64,000 nt of DNA. It comes from Typha latifolia. Taxonomy: Eukaryota; Streptophyta; Magnoliopsida; Poales; Typhaceae. Position 1 is the stretch's first letter. Each line of letters begins with the position of its first letter. The position numbers were made by a program, and so were the translations under genes. The notes below the pieces were generated by a model. That model ran no database searches. It had not been told where the DNA came from and saw only the letters and a list, made by a program, of their open reading frames with translations. Shown piece by piece: positions 44,666 to 57,074 of the stretch. The stretch is from positions 6,334,001-6,398,000 of the forward strand of contig CM034108.1 of NCBI GenBank assembly GCA_019914945.1. Direction: 5' to 3'.

Positions 44666-45268
44666 CTAGACCAGATACCGTTTCAACCATCACATCATAT
44701 CACATTACATACACATATTTTTATGATTTTCTATACATGATAAATTATATGCATATATCTAGTACTACAACAGATCATGCAACTGAGAAATTTAGGTGGT
44801 AAAGAAGCCAAGAGAAAAATGATGCAATGCCGACTCTAACCATGTATCTAACACATGTATACTTCTACTAGTCTATCACATGCATACTCATGATAGAGAT
44901 CATCCCGACATAAAATCATAACAGTATAATCATCTCTATATATCACTAATGTACTCATATCTCAGATTAGCCTAATCAAATGCATGATAAAATGTACTTG
45001 ACTGAAATTATCTCTAGATAAAATTATATAATCATGCTGAAGGCCAAAATATGCATGTACATAATATATAATATATCCTAATTTGAGAAAGGCGTTTAGG
45101 GGATAAGACTACTCACATTGACCAAAAGACCCAACACACGTATCCCTCATGTCCACCAATAAACGATCACACATCACTAGCAAGGTCCATGAGGTCTCAA
45201 ATAAGGGGTTTGGGATCTCGTCAGTGGAAGCAGCGGCGGCGGTGGCTGTAGGCTGACGTCGGTAAGGG

Positions 45269-45269
45269 G

Positions 45270-45320
<51 letters not shown>
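45269..45320 (+). repeat. (GA)n microsatellite
   Basis: Uninterrupted GA dinucleotide run within P3; ORFs across it are spurious. Confidence 0.9.
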
Positions 45321-45321
<1 letters not shown>

Positions 45322-46781
45322 GGTGGGGGGTTGGCAGCAGTGCTAGGGCCCGCCGCGGCCAGCTGGTCGCAGCCGGATAGCTGCGGCAACGCTACGGGGT
45401 GCGTGGCACTCCTAGGCAGCTCCCCTACTGCATGGGCACGAGGTCGGCCACAGTTTCCCATAACAAATTTTTTTTATATTTTTTATTAGTTCTAGGTTGT
45501 TACATATACGACTTGTAATAACCAAAGTAGTGTAAAAAAAGAAATTTAATTTGCTCGGAACGATGCAACCGGCCACGCTGTGGCCGGCCTCATGCCGAGC
45601 ATTCCATGCATGTCGTGGCAGCGGTGGAGGTGCCATGCACCTCCACCGAGCCAATCTTCTCCACGCCACGGTGACGCGTGGAGATGGGACCCGGCCCACC
45701 GGCCACTCTACCGCCACCGCGTGACCATCTCTCTATAATTTTTTCTCTCTCTCTCTTCCCCTCATTCTCTCGATCTCTCTCTCTCTCTCTAGCTCTCTCC
45801 CACACACTCTCTCTCTCTTTCTCCCTTTAGTTCCCCAGCTATCACCGACCGTCGAGAAGAGCCGCCGTTAGCCCTTCTATCCACCGGTGAGCCTTCCTCT
45901 CTTTCCTTCTCTCTCTCTCTATCTCTCTCTCTCTCTCTCTGGTTCTCTCGGTTTCCTCTCGGAACCGCTAAAGGTTTGAGCCACCGGCGAGATGCCGTTC
46001 CCCTCCCCTGCGACCCAGCACTCTTCCCCTTTTTCTTCTTCCTCTTCTTCTTTTTCTTCTTCTTCTCTTCCTCCTCCTCCTCCATCCCTCCTTTCCTTCT
46101 CTCAGGTAGCACCCTGCAATGAGGTGCTGGGCTGAGCCCAGCATGAAGTATAGTTTATATATATATATATATATATGCATATTGTTGATTACTATTTAAA
46201 GTATATTTGATTATGTTATTAGTTATTTAATTAGTTTAGTTAATCTAATGTAATTAATTTATATGAATTAAATCTAATTATATCATGTTTAGCAAAATAC
46301 CTACAACATAAATTACTATATTAATCCTAGATAGGTAATAGTAATTATTAGGGTTATATACGTATATTCTTGCGTAATTATTTGTAGTAACTTAATTTTT
46401 ATTTTCATAATTGTCAAAAAAAAATAATAGGCAGATAATTATATTTTAAATACACTATTAAATAATATGGTTAATAAATAACAAAACAAATATAGGAATG
46501 AAGAGTACATGATTACCACGAGAAATTATCTTTTAGTTGGGTTAATTTTAATTAATAGAAAGACTGACATTATTTGTTATAAATAATTTCAGATTCTGAC
46601 CCCCCTATTCAAGACCCCGTGGACTTAGCTACTGAGGCTTGATCGTTGTCGTAACAGCGTGAACGAGTGGTTGTTTGGTAATTACAATGGTGGTGAGTAG
46701 TCTTATCCCCTAGATGCATTTCTCAAATTAGGATATATTATATATTTATGTATATGCATATTTTTGCCTCTAGCATGATAA

Positions 46782-48136
46782 TATGACTTCCTACCATTAG
46801 ATAGTGACCATAAATCTCATGATAAGTACCCAAAGATTCATATTGAACTTCGATGGGAACTTCTCTTGACCCAATGACACGTTTCATCAAAGGGGATGGA
46901 AGTTCATTCTATAATGACGTTGACGCTATGTCGACAATAATACTCGTTTTATTCCCTGCTAAGCAAAAATCCAGAGTGCAATGGCTGGGATTCGAATACA
47001 AAATTCTTCCATGCTTCCTTCTCTTCCCGTTGTGCAAGAAAGACTATAATCAGATTTGCCTCATGTCCTATCATTGTTCGGGTGTGCTTGAGAAAGAGAA
47101 TTCCCATTTCGGCAGTTAAAAAAAGCAAAATATCAGAATCAAAGGAAGAAGGACGAAATCCTTCTTGAGGGGCCAAAGAGGAAGGCGACAAGAAGGCGGA
47201 CATGTGACGAAAGTAAGTCGGGCTGGCGAGCCACCCTTAGGATTGATAGACACAGAAAGAGAAGATAACTTGTTTCCCCGGGAAAGGGTGAAGATCGTCA
47301 TCGAAATACATAGCCCGTTGTGGGGAAGGCTGTTTTACTGGTAAAGGCCGATCCTCTGCAAAATACGGCCGGAAAAAGTGAAAATAGAGTGGCTTCACGG
47401 AGGATGACAAAGATTGAGTCCGAGGGAGAGGGGGGTTTTCTTCGGGGCTCGAGTTTCGTCAGCTACCACTTGAGTTCGGACAAGGAAATCCAATAAGAGA
47501 CTGCTTCGTTCTCGGCCTGGCTGGACTGCCTCCTCGGCACAAGAGGATGAATTGAAAGAGCTAAAGCTCCCATTGGAAAGCACTGCTGCTTGGGCAGAAA
47601 GTAAAGTCGGTTACGGGAAGAAAAAGGCAACACTCTTTGCTTTTTAGTCAAGGGGAAATAGCTCAGTTGGTTAGAGTGCTGGTCAATTTTTTTTTTAATT
47701 GATACTGATCAGTTATAATCTGATTCCTCTGCTCTGATTCACCTCCCCGGTAGTATGGAGAGCACTAATCGAAAGAATAAGGAGGGAGGGGAATCAGAGT
47801 CACTGTTCGGAAGCATGCGATCTCTGCTATTAATTCCCTTTCCTTTTTCCTCTTCCTTACAGATAAAAGTGGCCGTGAGCCTTAGCTAACTTTATATACG
47901 AACCGACCGATCCGACGGATATATAAGCTGTAGGGTTCCGCTTTTTTCTTTTTTGAGAGAATGAGCACTGTGAACTATCTGCTTCAAAAAGGAGAGGGAT
48001 CCACCGAAGAAGACCCTTCCCTTTATTCGGAAGAAAAGGAGGATCTGGACAAAATAGATGAAACAGACTGGTTTTCATTGGCGATTACATCTACTGATGC
48101 TCAGATAGATAGGTACTACTATAGTCGTTTTGGTGA
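46782..48136. other. Candidate nuclear mitochondrial DNA (NUMT) insert in P4
   Basis: About 1.35 kb with composition unlike its surroundings: balanced GC, purine-rich GGAAGAAGGACGAAATC-type stretches, a tRNA-like half gene and several short open frames (46853-47119 +, 47961-48224 +), style typical of plant mitochondrial intergenic DNA. P1 comparison shows a clean insertion at a GATGAT-like microhomology with no longer TSD, as expected for end-joining. The mitochondrial source is inference; plastid or bacterial-like origin is not excluded. Confidence 0.5.
47652..47684 (+). tRNA. 5' half of an organelle-type tRNA, truncated
   Basis: GGGGAAATAGCTCAGTTGG followed by TTAGAGTGCTGGTC: seven-base acceptor strand, UA spacer, D-stem GCUC with AGUUGGUUA loop, start of the anticodon stem. 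It then runs into a T-rich sequence with no anticodon loop, T-arm or acceptor complement (TTTCCCC) within 100 bp. Identity cannot be assigned. Confidence 0.55.
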
Positions 48137-49553
48137 GATGATTATAGTCGAGCATATTTTTATCATGCATGTAATTAGACTGATCTTGGATATGAGTATG
48201 ATAATGATAAATAAAGATGATTAAAATGACTATACTGTTATAATTTTATGTCTACTCAATTTTTAGCATGAGTATGCATGTGATAGATTAGCATGGGTAT
48301 GCATGTGTTGACTACATGGTTGGAGACTACATTGCATTATTTTTATCTTGACTTGTTGTTATCGTACTAGATATATGCATATGATCTCTCATTTAGAAGG
48401 AAAGCATTAAATGTGATTGCTAGGATAGTTGATAGAAAGCGTAAGGATACCTGAGTGGACACGAGGGTTAGGGCCTGCTTGGAGATGATTGATCGCTCGA
48501 CATAGTCGCAATCCTACTGGCCTTACATCCAAGATTGTTAGTCTATGTGCGCAACAGACATTCGAACACATGCCACTCGCCAGGGCATATGTGACGAGTT
48601 ATCCTCACGAGGATTCTATCATCTAGGAAGGTGCCCGGTCTAGATTGTTGTTGATACCCTAGCGGGCGGCGAGGCATGGTTATATTTGAGATACTCTTTG
48701 CGAGTGGTAGAGTATGCTCTGAGCCTTCAGATATGATGTTGAGATCGGGTACTGGGTGTTCACTATGCACAGTGATCTAGCATGATGGTGTTATACTGAG
48801 ATGTCGGTGATGATTGTGATACTAAGAATTTCATATAATTATTGAGTAATTATCATAATTTATATACCATTGCATTTGACATCATGACATGGTCGGCATG
48901 CATCATGTGTGTTATATGTGAGAGTGACACAATGATAGTATGACATAGAGATTATTTATACATTACTAAGAGTTTCTGTTCTTGATCAGTTATAACATGA
49001 CATTTACTATAAATCTGGGATTATTGAGGACTTGCTTATATGTTTCATTCATAGCATGATGATTCTTTCTGATTCATATTATCTAGTACTTGATTTATTC
49101 TCTGTTTGGCTTTACTGATTCGGGGTAAGATCTATTCATTGAATCTTTAGCTCATAATAGAGTGTGGTTAGTGTTATATAATAGATGAGTTATGTTATCT
49201 GATGTATAAGTTGACATCTTTCAAAGTGTGTCTTTATCCTTATCTTATATCCTAGCAGGTAAATTATACTATACCACTGTTGTGTATATGTAGTTGTGAA
49301 AAGCTCTTGATGATGTGTTGTGGCCTATGTGGGGCCCAAGTAGGGTTATCTATATGCTGTTGATAGTTAAACTTCAGTTATTCTTAGTTTAGATGTTGTG
49401 GATAAAATTATTATGTTGATACAGGTATATTTGATTGTCAATAACTAACCAAATAGTCAGGTGCCACGCACGTGCCATGTGGGCTCGTGCCATGCACGTG
49501 TTTAGAGTTTGGGGGTTACACGACTCAAACTAGGACTTGCCTTAGACTAACCT

Positions 49554-52254
49554 TGTAATGCCCTCGGTTGGCACGGGCACGTGCATGCCCACGCGCCCAC
49601 ACGACACGCGCAACAGGACGAGCGAGGCTCATCACGCACAGATGCTCCTGTGCACATATAATCATAACATCATCAAATAAAACCTGCTAATCTATCCATG
49701 ATCACATAATCCATCATGAAATAAATCATACTAATAACCAAATAAACCTATTAACATAAGAATATCCAAGTCCACAATAATATACACTAGACCACTACAT
49801 AATCTGGCAGGACCCACACAGGCTACAACAAACCATCAAGATACAATTAAAACAGTTAATACAATATTACACTTTGATTCGACCTGTATTATATAAATCA
49901 TTGTCTAATACAAAAGAGTACAAATATCAAATATTAGTACAACTCAATTTCTATATAAACTATCATCTATATAATCTCGCATCTATAACTCACCTCATCA
50001 TTGCTCTAAAATATCTTCTCAAGATATCTCAAGTCGCTATCACGTACCACATATCGGAGGGGTTAGAAAAAAAATAAGAGAGTCATGAGCAAAAGGCTCA
50101 GTGAATAGACCTTACCCCGAATTAGTGATGCCAAACAGAGAGTAAATCATGTACTGGAAAAATACAAATAAAAAGAGCATCATATCATGAATGAGTATAT
50201 GAATGTTCCTCAATAATACATAAATAAAAAATAGATAACATGTCATGACTGATAAATTGTATAATCCTCGATAATGAATAAACAAATTTCTATGTTATAC
50301 TATCATCATAATTCTCTCTCAAATATGACACATGATGCATGTCGACCATGACGATGCTATGATATCAAATACAACCATATATGATGTATATTGACTACTT
50401 GATAATTAGGTAATCAAATGATAATGAAATCATATGCATTTCTCAACATCTCAGTCATCAATGTCAGCTCTATATGTCATTATCATACTAGACCACTATG
50501 CATAGTCAACACCCGGTACCCAATCTCAACATCATGCCCAAAGGCTCAGAGCATATTCTGCCATCCGCAAGGAGTATCTCAAATATAACCATACCCTGCC
50601 ATCCATTAAGTGTATAAACATCTATCCAGACCGGGCACGCTTCTAGCTAATAGAAATCTCATGAGGATAACTCGCCACATATCCCTTGACGAACGGCATG
50701 TGTCCGAATGTTTTCTGCGCACTCAAACTAATGACCTCGGACGTAAGTCCAATAGGATCGCAACTATGTCGAGCGATCAATCATCCACGAAAAGCGTCCT
50801 AACCCTCGCGCCCACTCGGGTATCCTCACGCTTTCTATCAACTATCCTATCAATCACATTTCATGCTTTCCTTCTAAATGACAGAACATATACATATATC
50901 CAGTACGATAACAAATCAATACATAATAGGAATTTAGGTGGAATAGGAATCAAGAGAAAAATAATGCAATATAGTCTTCGATCATGTAGTCAACACATGC
51001 ATACTCATGCTACAAATCAATTATAACAGTATAATCAACTCTCATCATCTCTATATATCATCATCATACTCATATCCCAAATCAACCTAATCAAATGCAT
51101 GATAAAAATATGCTCGACTGTAATCATCTCTAGATAAAGTCATATAATCATGCTGGAGGCCTAAACATGCATGTACATAATATATAATATAACATAATTT
51201 GAGAAAGACGTCTAGGGGATAAGACTAATCACCGTCTGATCAGAAGACACGAACCACGCATCTCTCACGTCTATCAGTCAAACATCAACTCATCGTCAGA
51301 TTCCACAAGGTCTTACATAAGAGGGTTCGGAGTCTAAAAATATTTAAGTACCATGAAGTTAGTTGTTTATCTAATTTGAATTAATTCAAGTAAAATATAA
51401 AGGTTTATTAGATTTAGAATCACTTTTTTTTTATTTTTGATTACATAACTAGATCTATCTTATAGATACAATTCAAATACTATAATTATACTATTATTAT
51501 AAAATACTAATTATAGTATAAGGAGAACAGGTTTGTTTCTTTTTATATAAGAATATTTCTAAATATATAATTACAAAATAAAATAAAATAAAAGGCTAAA
51601 TAACTATAAGTATAGAAAAGGTCTAATTATAATTAATTTTATAATTCATATTCTATCTTGATTAATTAGGGACTATGTAGTCTTTACTCGATAAGATAAT
51701 TAATAAATAACTAAATAAGCCTAGTATTTTATTTGTTGCAGAATAATAATATATAATAAATTAATAGAATTACTTAAAATGTATATCATAAGAATATTAG
51801 ACTAGAAATCTAATAATTATAATTTACAAATCTATCTATTAATCTAATATACATATAAGTAAATAAATAAATATAAGTATTGCCTATATTTATGTGTAAT
51901 AATTTATAACCTAATTAATCATTAATTAATTATAATTAACAATAATTGTATTGATGAATATATATTATTATTAAAATAAATAATGTCTAAATCTATTTGT
52001 ATTAATTAAGACAGAAATACCTAAATAAATAAATAATAAAATAAAAATAAGGATTACTAATACTAGTGCTGGGAGAAAGAGAGGCGGTGGGGGGCGGCGG
52101 CGCTGGGGCCCACCGCAGCTAGCTGGTCGCAGTCGCTTAGCTATGGCAGCGGCGGTGAGCGTGTGGCGCCTCACCACGCAAGCTGCTCATGCAGCTTGCA
52201 TGGGCACAAGGCCAGCCACAGTCGTGCTAAATTTTTTTTTAGCAGGTTGTTACA
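49554..52254 (-). mobile_element. P5: P-family long LTR, reversed, near full length
   Basis: TGTAATGCCCTCGG to AGCAGGTTGTTACA, 2701 bp. Flanks AACCT and AATCC are only a partial TSD match. Colinear with P2 and with reversed P1. Its AT-rich centre (51340-52060) mirrors 15660-16240 of P1. Confidence 0.78.
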
Positions 52255-52445
52255 AATCCTAAAGGCTTATATGACTTGAACTAGGAGTTGCCTTAGAGGC
52301 TTACATGACTTAATTGAACTTGTCTTAGTGGTTTACATAACTTAACTAGACTTGCCTTAGAGGCTTACATTACTTAATTGATTTTGCCTAGTGGCTTACA
52401 TGACTTAACTAGACTTGCCTGAAGTGCTTACATAAGAGATAAATA
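52255..52445 (+). repeat. Short tandem repeat, host DNA flanking P3-P5
   Basis: About five degenerate copies of ACATGACTTAACTAGACTTG, CCTTAGAGGCTT (about 35-40 bp). Its left continuation is the 33 bp at 49521-49553 between P4 and P5, which shows that all three P insertions hit this locus. Confidence 0.7.
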
Positions 52446-52463
52446 TGACCTAGAGATAAATAT

Positions 52464-53285
52464 TGTTAGGTTTTTAATTATTGGCAATTGTGTACAAAAT
52501 ATTCTAAGTGTATTTTTACATGTATATGAGCTTTATACAAGTCTAGAATATCTCTGGTTTGAAGAATTGCAAAATTATTAGAGAAAACCTGTTGAGTTCA
52601 CACCGCGTTCGAACGCAGGTACTTGCGTTCACACAGACCGAGAGTTGGGTTCACAAACGCGTTCGAACGCACTCGGGCCCATTCGAATGCACCTGAGATC
52701 AAGTCATGCTGTTCGAACGCACTTGGGCCGCGTTCGAATGCACCAATGAAGTTTGAAAATCATGGACTTTCATGAGTACGGATAAGACTTGGATTTGGCT
52801 CTATCTTGGAGATTATATATAAGGATTGTGATGCCCTATCTCTAGGGTGGTTGAAGAAGCATTATTGAAGGAGACTTCTTGATGCTACATCGGTTCTTCA
52901 ACTAAGAAGGTTCCACTCATCTACAAAACTTAATCTTTCGTCTTAAGGGCTCTCTAGACGAAAGATCAATCTCGAGGGCTACTGAGGTTGGACTTCAATA
53001 ACGAGAAGCAGTGAATCGTGGGTTCTAGCGAGCAAGACTAAGAGGAACAAAGTCGTTTTGATTGATGGGTTGTTTTGTGAGTCAGTCTTGTAACTCCTAC
53101 TATTCTAGTGATTGGTTTTGATCCGAATTTGAATCCATGGTTTTTTCCCATTTGGGTTTTTCCACGTTAAAATCTTGCTGTTCATCTCTGCTTTCGTTTT
53201 TAATATTTCTTCGGACTTTTACTTAAGCGAACGAGTGATATCATTGCCTAGTATTTAGATACATACTTGTGTCTAGGGGTTTTTC
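52464..53285 (+). mobile_element. Solo copia LTR (SIRE-like), right end altered
   Basis: TGTTAGG... to ...TAGGGGTTTTTC, about 820 bp; TTCGAA array reduced to two or three sites (52608-52735). TATATAAGG near 52815. The last base pair of the terminus and the TSD are not preserved. Confidence 0.82.
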
Positions 53286-53444
53286 TTATTGACTCAGCAA
53301 AATCAGCCTTCCTTATCCTTCTCGGATTGATTCTTCGTTCTACTACAGATAGAGTCCAAATCTAGAGAAACTTGGAATATGAATGTTTGGAGATTGGCAA
53401 TCTTATTTAGCTCATTTTATATTATTCTGACGTTTGTGGGATAT

Positions 53445-54250
53445 TGATGTGATTCAGACTAGATCAGATCACCTCGAAAGACATTGGGCTTGATAGATCA
53501 AGTATAGTTATCTTATTTATTATTCTTATGTGGTTTAGTCAAAGTCTTAGTATGTTACGATTTTATTTAATTAGCTAAATCTAACTCTGCGCAGTTTTGT
53601 AAATATATTCTCAGAATATTTTATAGATATTCGAATAATATCAAACCAATTGGATAAGATCGCCAACCTCCAAATCTACAATTTTGGTAATCACAACTTC
53701 TCCATATTCAGAATCTATCTACAGCAAAATGAAGGGTTAATCCGAGAAGATAAGAAAGACTAGTTTGGTTAAATTTGTTTTAGACATTTTGATTTAATCT
53801 CTATAAATAGAGCCTTATAACTTGTATCCTAGACATGCTTAGAATAAAAGATTAATTGTCTTTTGCCCTAGCATCTCTCTCAACTAGACCACTGACATCT
53901 ACATCTCCCTCCTCCTCCTTTACCACCCAACCTCTTCCGTTGGCATAGTCTCGGCTAGCTTCTAATCTCCCTGTACCGCTGATCACCCTAGTCTCATAGG
54001 GCAAGCCCACTTCTCCCCCTTTGTCTCTTTATCTTAACCGTCTCTACCTCCCGTACGGTTTTTACTACAGTTGTAGGCCAATCATAGCCTTCAACCATCA
54101 ATCGCATCCGCAAGCGCAAACCACCGCCACCATCATCGATTGTCGAGCCACCTCCATCATCACCTCCATCCTTTACCTAGGAATTCGTGCCTCCACCCGC
54201 GGATCCCAAATCCCGTGCCGATTTGAATCCCAACCACTATGAATCGGATC
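53445..54250 (+). mobile_element. Gypsy-type LTR
   Basis: Starts TGATGTGATTCAG; TATA box TATAAATA at 53802-53809; CT-rich U5 (53870-54180). No TTCGAACG cluster, unlike the G1/G2 LTRs that share its inner part. The right end is unclear, between 54240 and 54260. Confidence 0.65.
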
Positions 54251-54434
54251 AAGCCAAACAAATATTCTACAAATATTTTTCCAAAACTGCGTAGAGCTAG
54301 ATTTAGCTAATTAAATAAAATTCTAACCTACTAAGACTCTAACTAAACCAAATAAGCAAATAAGATAACTAGACTCAATCCATTGAGCCCAATCTCCCCT
54401 TGATGTGGTCCGATCTGATCCGATTCGCATCAAA
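54251..54434 (-). mobile_element. Reversed gypsy LTR start fragment
   Basis: Reversed LTR beginning TGATGCGAATCGG at 54434; colinear with 39750-39950. Together with 53445-54250 it forms an inverted pair. Confidence 0.65.
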
Positions 54435-54639
54435 ATTCCAAGGCAGGCCAAATTTTTGCGAACAAATTTGACCACCTCGTGCAAACCAATTTGGAACCCA
54501 TGAACATAACCTGAGCACGAGTATGAGGTCGAGGATGAATGGTGAAATAAACTAATAGGCCCACGCCATCAAACTGAACTGAACCCACATGCAGCGCATG
54601 AGCAACATGAGCCAAACCCATGGCCTTGAAGAGTAGCTT

Positions 54640-55088
54640 CATTAGTAGGCTCAAGCTTGACATTTAGGCTGAGGTTAAGGCTTTGAGGCCAACTACTTCT
54701 AACGAGGCCTTCTCTTTAGCTGTTCTAATAGAGTCCAAGTTGGATCAATTGAATCAGATCTGCAAGGAGGAGAGAAAAAAAGACGGGCCACTAGAGACAA
54801 CATCTGCCCTCACTCAACTTGCACTGATGGTTCAGCACCTGCCCTCACTCAACTTGCAACTTTGTACCCAATGACTTGGAAGAGCACCAAAGAAAAGGCA
54901 TGTATTTCTACTATGATGACCGATTTATCCCCGATCATAAATGCAAGCACCAGCTAGCCCACATCATGTTCCTAGGCGGACATGAGGAAGATGAATTTGA
55001 ATCCACTGATTGGCACGACAAGTCGTGTGAGTATAAGGACGTGAGAGATTAGTCAACTTGAGGACAAGGTGTCCGAAGCGTGGTGGAT
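54640..55088 (+). pseudogene. Gypsy gag C-terminus and 3' end of a non-autonomous element
   Basis: PTTSNEAFSLAVLIESKLDQ at 54686-54750 matches the end of gypsy capsid; HQRKGMYFYYDDRFIPDHKC at about 54885-54945 is a CCHC knuckle with the first cysteine (YF/CY) lost. After a short acidic stretch the sequence passes straight to the tract GAGGACAAGGTGTCCGAAGC and the LTR at 55089, so pol is absent. Two exact CTGCCCTCACTCAACTTGCA copies (about 54807 and 54840) mark a small duplication. Confidence 0.65.
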
Positions 55089-55654
55089 TGTTACAGTCCA
55101 ACCATATGGGTTAAATCGAGTCAAGTCGAGTTGAGTCAAGTTAGTTAGTTAGCTTTATCTTATTATTTTGAATTTTAAATAAGTCAGATAATCCTATGTG
55201 GATCCGATCTGCTAGGGATTTTTACTTCTATAAATAGGAGTGGACATGAGTTGATAATGACCATTGAAGGAATTCGAGTTTAGCGAAGTTAATATTTTCG
55301 TCCTTATTTTTTACCGTATCCGTTAAATCGCCTTTATCTTTCTAGAAGTATATCGTAGCCGTAGAAGCACTCTAATCTGCCAAACCCTAGCCATCTTCTT
55401 CCACCAATAGCCACCATATCATACGGCCGTCCACCACCACCCTTAGCTGTCCACCACCCTCCTACGACCGCCGCAACGTCGGTTAATTACCGTTCTCCCT
55501 ATTTGACCTTGCGCGACTTTTTAATTAATATCTTTTCATCGAGACGTCAGATTCTTGAAATAAGATCGATTAGAACCCTAACTTCTAAGACTACATACAT
55601 ATATATTTTCACAATTTTTTTATCACTGGATCAGTCCAGATCTGGTTCGTAACA
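55089..55654 (+). mobile_element. 3' LTR of the gag-only gypsy element (S type)
   Basis: TGTTACAGTCC... to ...TTCGTAACA, 566 bp, preceded by the GGAAGCGTGGTGGAT-type purine tract shared with G3 and Q2. TATA box TATAAATA at 55229-55236. No TTCGAACG cluster. Confidence 0.75.
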
Positions 55655-55735
55655 GTTCTAATAAGTTCTTTTCTATCTTGTCACACCCTCTTAGTGGCTT
55701 TCCCCATCACCGTGACAGTACTATTTCTTATTGTG

Positions 55736-56704
55736 TGATACGATTCAGACTTCACCGATGATGTCTCGAGCATGGATACACTTTAAGGGTGTCTTTTATT
55801 CTTCTTTTAGTGTTTATTTCATAGAAAAATAAGTTTTCTATATGTCGCGGTCGAACGTGGATATAGTGCGTTCGAATGCGCTTGTGAACGCCTGCATTAC
55901 GTTCGCAAAAATAGAGAACGTGAAATGTGCGTTCGAATGCGGATGGATTGTGTTCGAATGCGCTTGTGAACGTCTGCATCAGGTTCGCAAATATAGAAAA
56001 TGCAAAATGTGTGTTCGAACGCGATTGAGCGCATTCGAACGCGATCGAGCGCATTCGAACGCGATCGAGCGCATTCGAACGCGATCAGCAAAAATCTACT
56101 ATTTTAGGGTTAATAATTGCCATTTTTGAATTGATTGGTTAGCCTCCAAAGGTGTGGATGGCAACCATGGAATCATTATTGAATGAATTGAGTTTTGCCC
56201 TTGTCTCTTTCATCTTCTTCTCTCTCATTCTCTCATTCTCTCATTCCCCGGCGACGCCGCTTTGAGTATCCCTCGATCGGCCAATTACCCTAGTCCCTCA
56301 GGGGCGGCCACTCCCCTCCTTCTTCCAATCTATCTATCACTTTGCCATAACCCTTCTATTATCCATAACCCTTCCACCTCCACTTACTCATCGGTGCCAT
56401 CCCATTATCGCCGGTCCACCATCCTCCACCATCATCATGGATCTCGTGCCTCCATCCACAAATCCAAAGACAGACTCCCTGACGTTCGCCTACTGATCAA
56501 ACGGTATCTCGAGATCCCACCGTCCAATTCACCTAAAACAAGATTTTTTTGAAAGCTCTTTTCGAGGTTTACATCATATCAAAATTTCACATCGATCCGA
56601 CGACTGCATTATTTGAGATCTATTTTCAAAGTTCTGTATCAAATTGTGTCTAGATCCGAGAATCGAGATAGATTGAACCTTTGCCTAAAAGGGAGATCGT
56701 ATCA
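55736..56704 (+). repeat. 5' LTR of Q2
   Basis: 969 bp. TTCGAACG cluster at 55850-56090; the last four sites form a near-perfect GCGATCGAGCGCATTCGAAC repeat about 20 bp apart. Confidence 0.88.
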
Positions 56705-56707
56705 AGC

Positions 56708-56719
56708 TGGTATCAGAGC
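56708..56719 (+). promoter_or_regulatory. Primer-binding site of Q2
   Basis: TGGTATCAGAGC, exact initiator-Met type, three bases after the LTR. Confidence 0.87.
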
Positions 56720-56745
56720 CACCGTTCCTCGGACACACACTTCCT

Positions 56746-56880
56746 ATGACGACAACCAGAGCCATGGCTGCACGGCGAGATGAGGAAGATGAGATTTCCC
56801 CAATAGAGGAGGGGAAAATGGTTGCGAGGACTTCAAGCCATGTTTGGGTCTCTTTCCGAACAGATGGCCATCAATAATTA
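56746..56880 (+). pseudogene. Gag start fragment (Q2)
   Basis: MTTTRAMAARRDEEDEISPI, EEGKMVARTSSH, then stop after about 43 codons; homologous to the repeated gag start of Q1. Confidence 0.65.
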
Positions 56881-57074
56881 GATTAGGATGGAGATGATGC
56901 AGAAAATATGGGCGTGGTCGAAACCTTCTTCAACAAGTATGGCAAATGCAAGGCAGCATGGGGAGCCCTCCGCAGCATACCCAACATCCTCCCAGCATGG
57001 GGAGAGTTTAGCTATCCAACAAGATCGAGCTTCTACACCCCGACCCATGGTCAGCCGCAATGAATTGCCACTAG

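Larger units (their letters stand above)
43821..45504 (-). mobile_element. P3: P-family long LTR, reversed, shortened
   Basis: TATAACGCCCCC (terminal G to A change) to TAGGTTGTTACA, perfect TSD TATAC (43816-43820, 45505-45509). 1684 bp, about 1.1 kb shorter than P1 or P5. Internal degenerate repeats CCCTGCCATACGCTAAGAG at 44440-44665 and a (GA)n tract at 45269-45320. Confidence 0.82.
45514..49520 (+). mobile_element. P4: P-family long LTR carrying an organelle-like insert
   Basis: TGTAATAACC to GGGGGTTACA, perfect TSD CGACT (45509-45513, 49521-49525). Pyrimidine tracts at 45735-46120, AT-rich centre, and the GATCGCTCGACATAGTCGCA block at 48490. The 46782-48136 insert is absent from P1 at the equivalent place (16440-16470). 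Confidence 0.82.

Noticed and set aside
45177..46180. Proline/Ser- or Lys/Arg-rich ORFs around the GA and CT tracts
   Set aside because: Low-complexity translations of microsatellites inside P3 and P4, in several frames at once.
47652..47760. Functional tRNA gene
   Set aside because: Only the 5' half folds; no anticodon loop, T-arm or 3' acceptor complement follows.
49554..52254. P elements as DNA transposons with TGTAAC inverted ends
   Set aside because: Terminal inverted similarity is short and imperfect, the ends are TG...CA, and the TSDs are 5 bp, which fits LTRs better; an unusual DNA transposon cannot be fully excluded.
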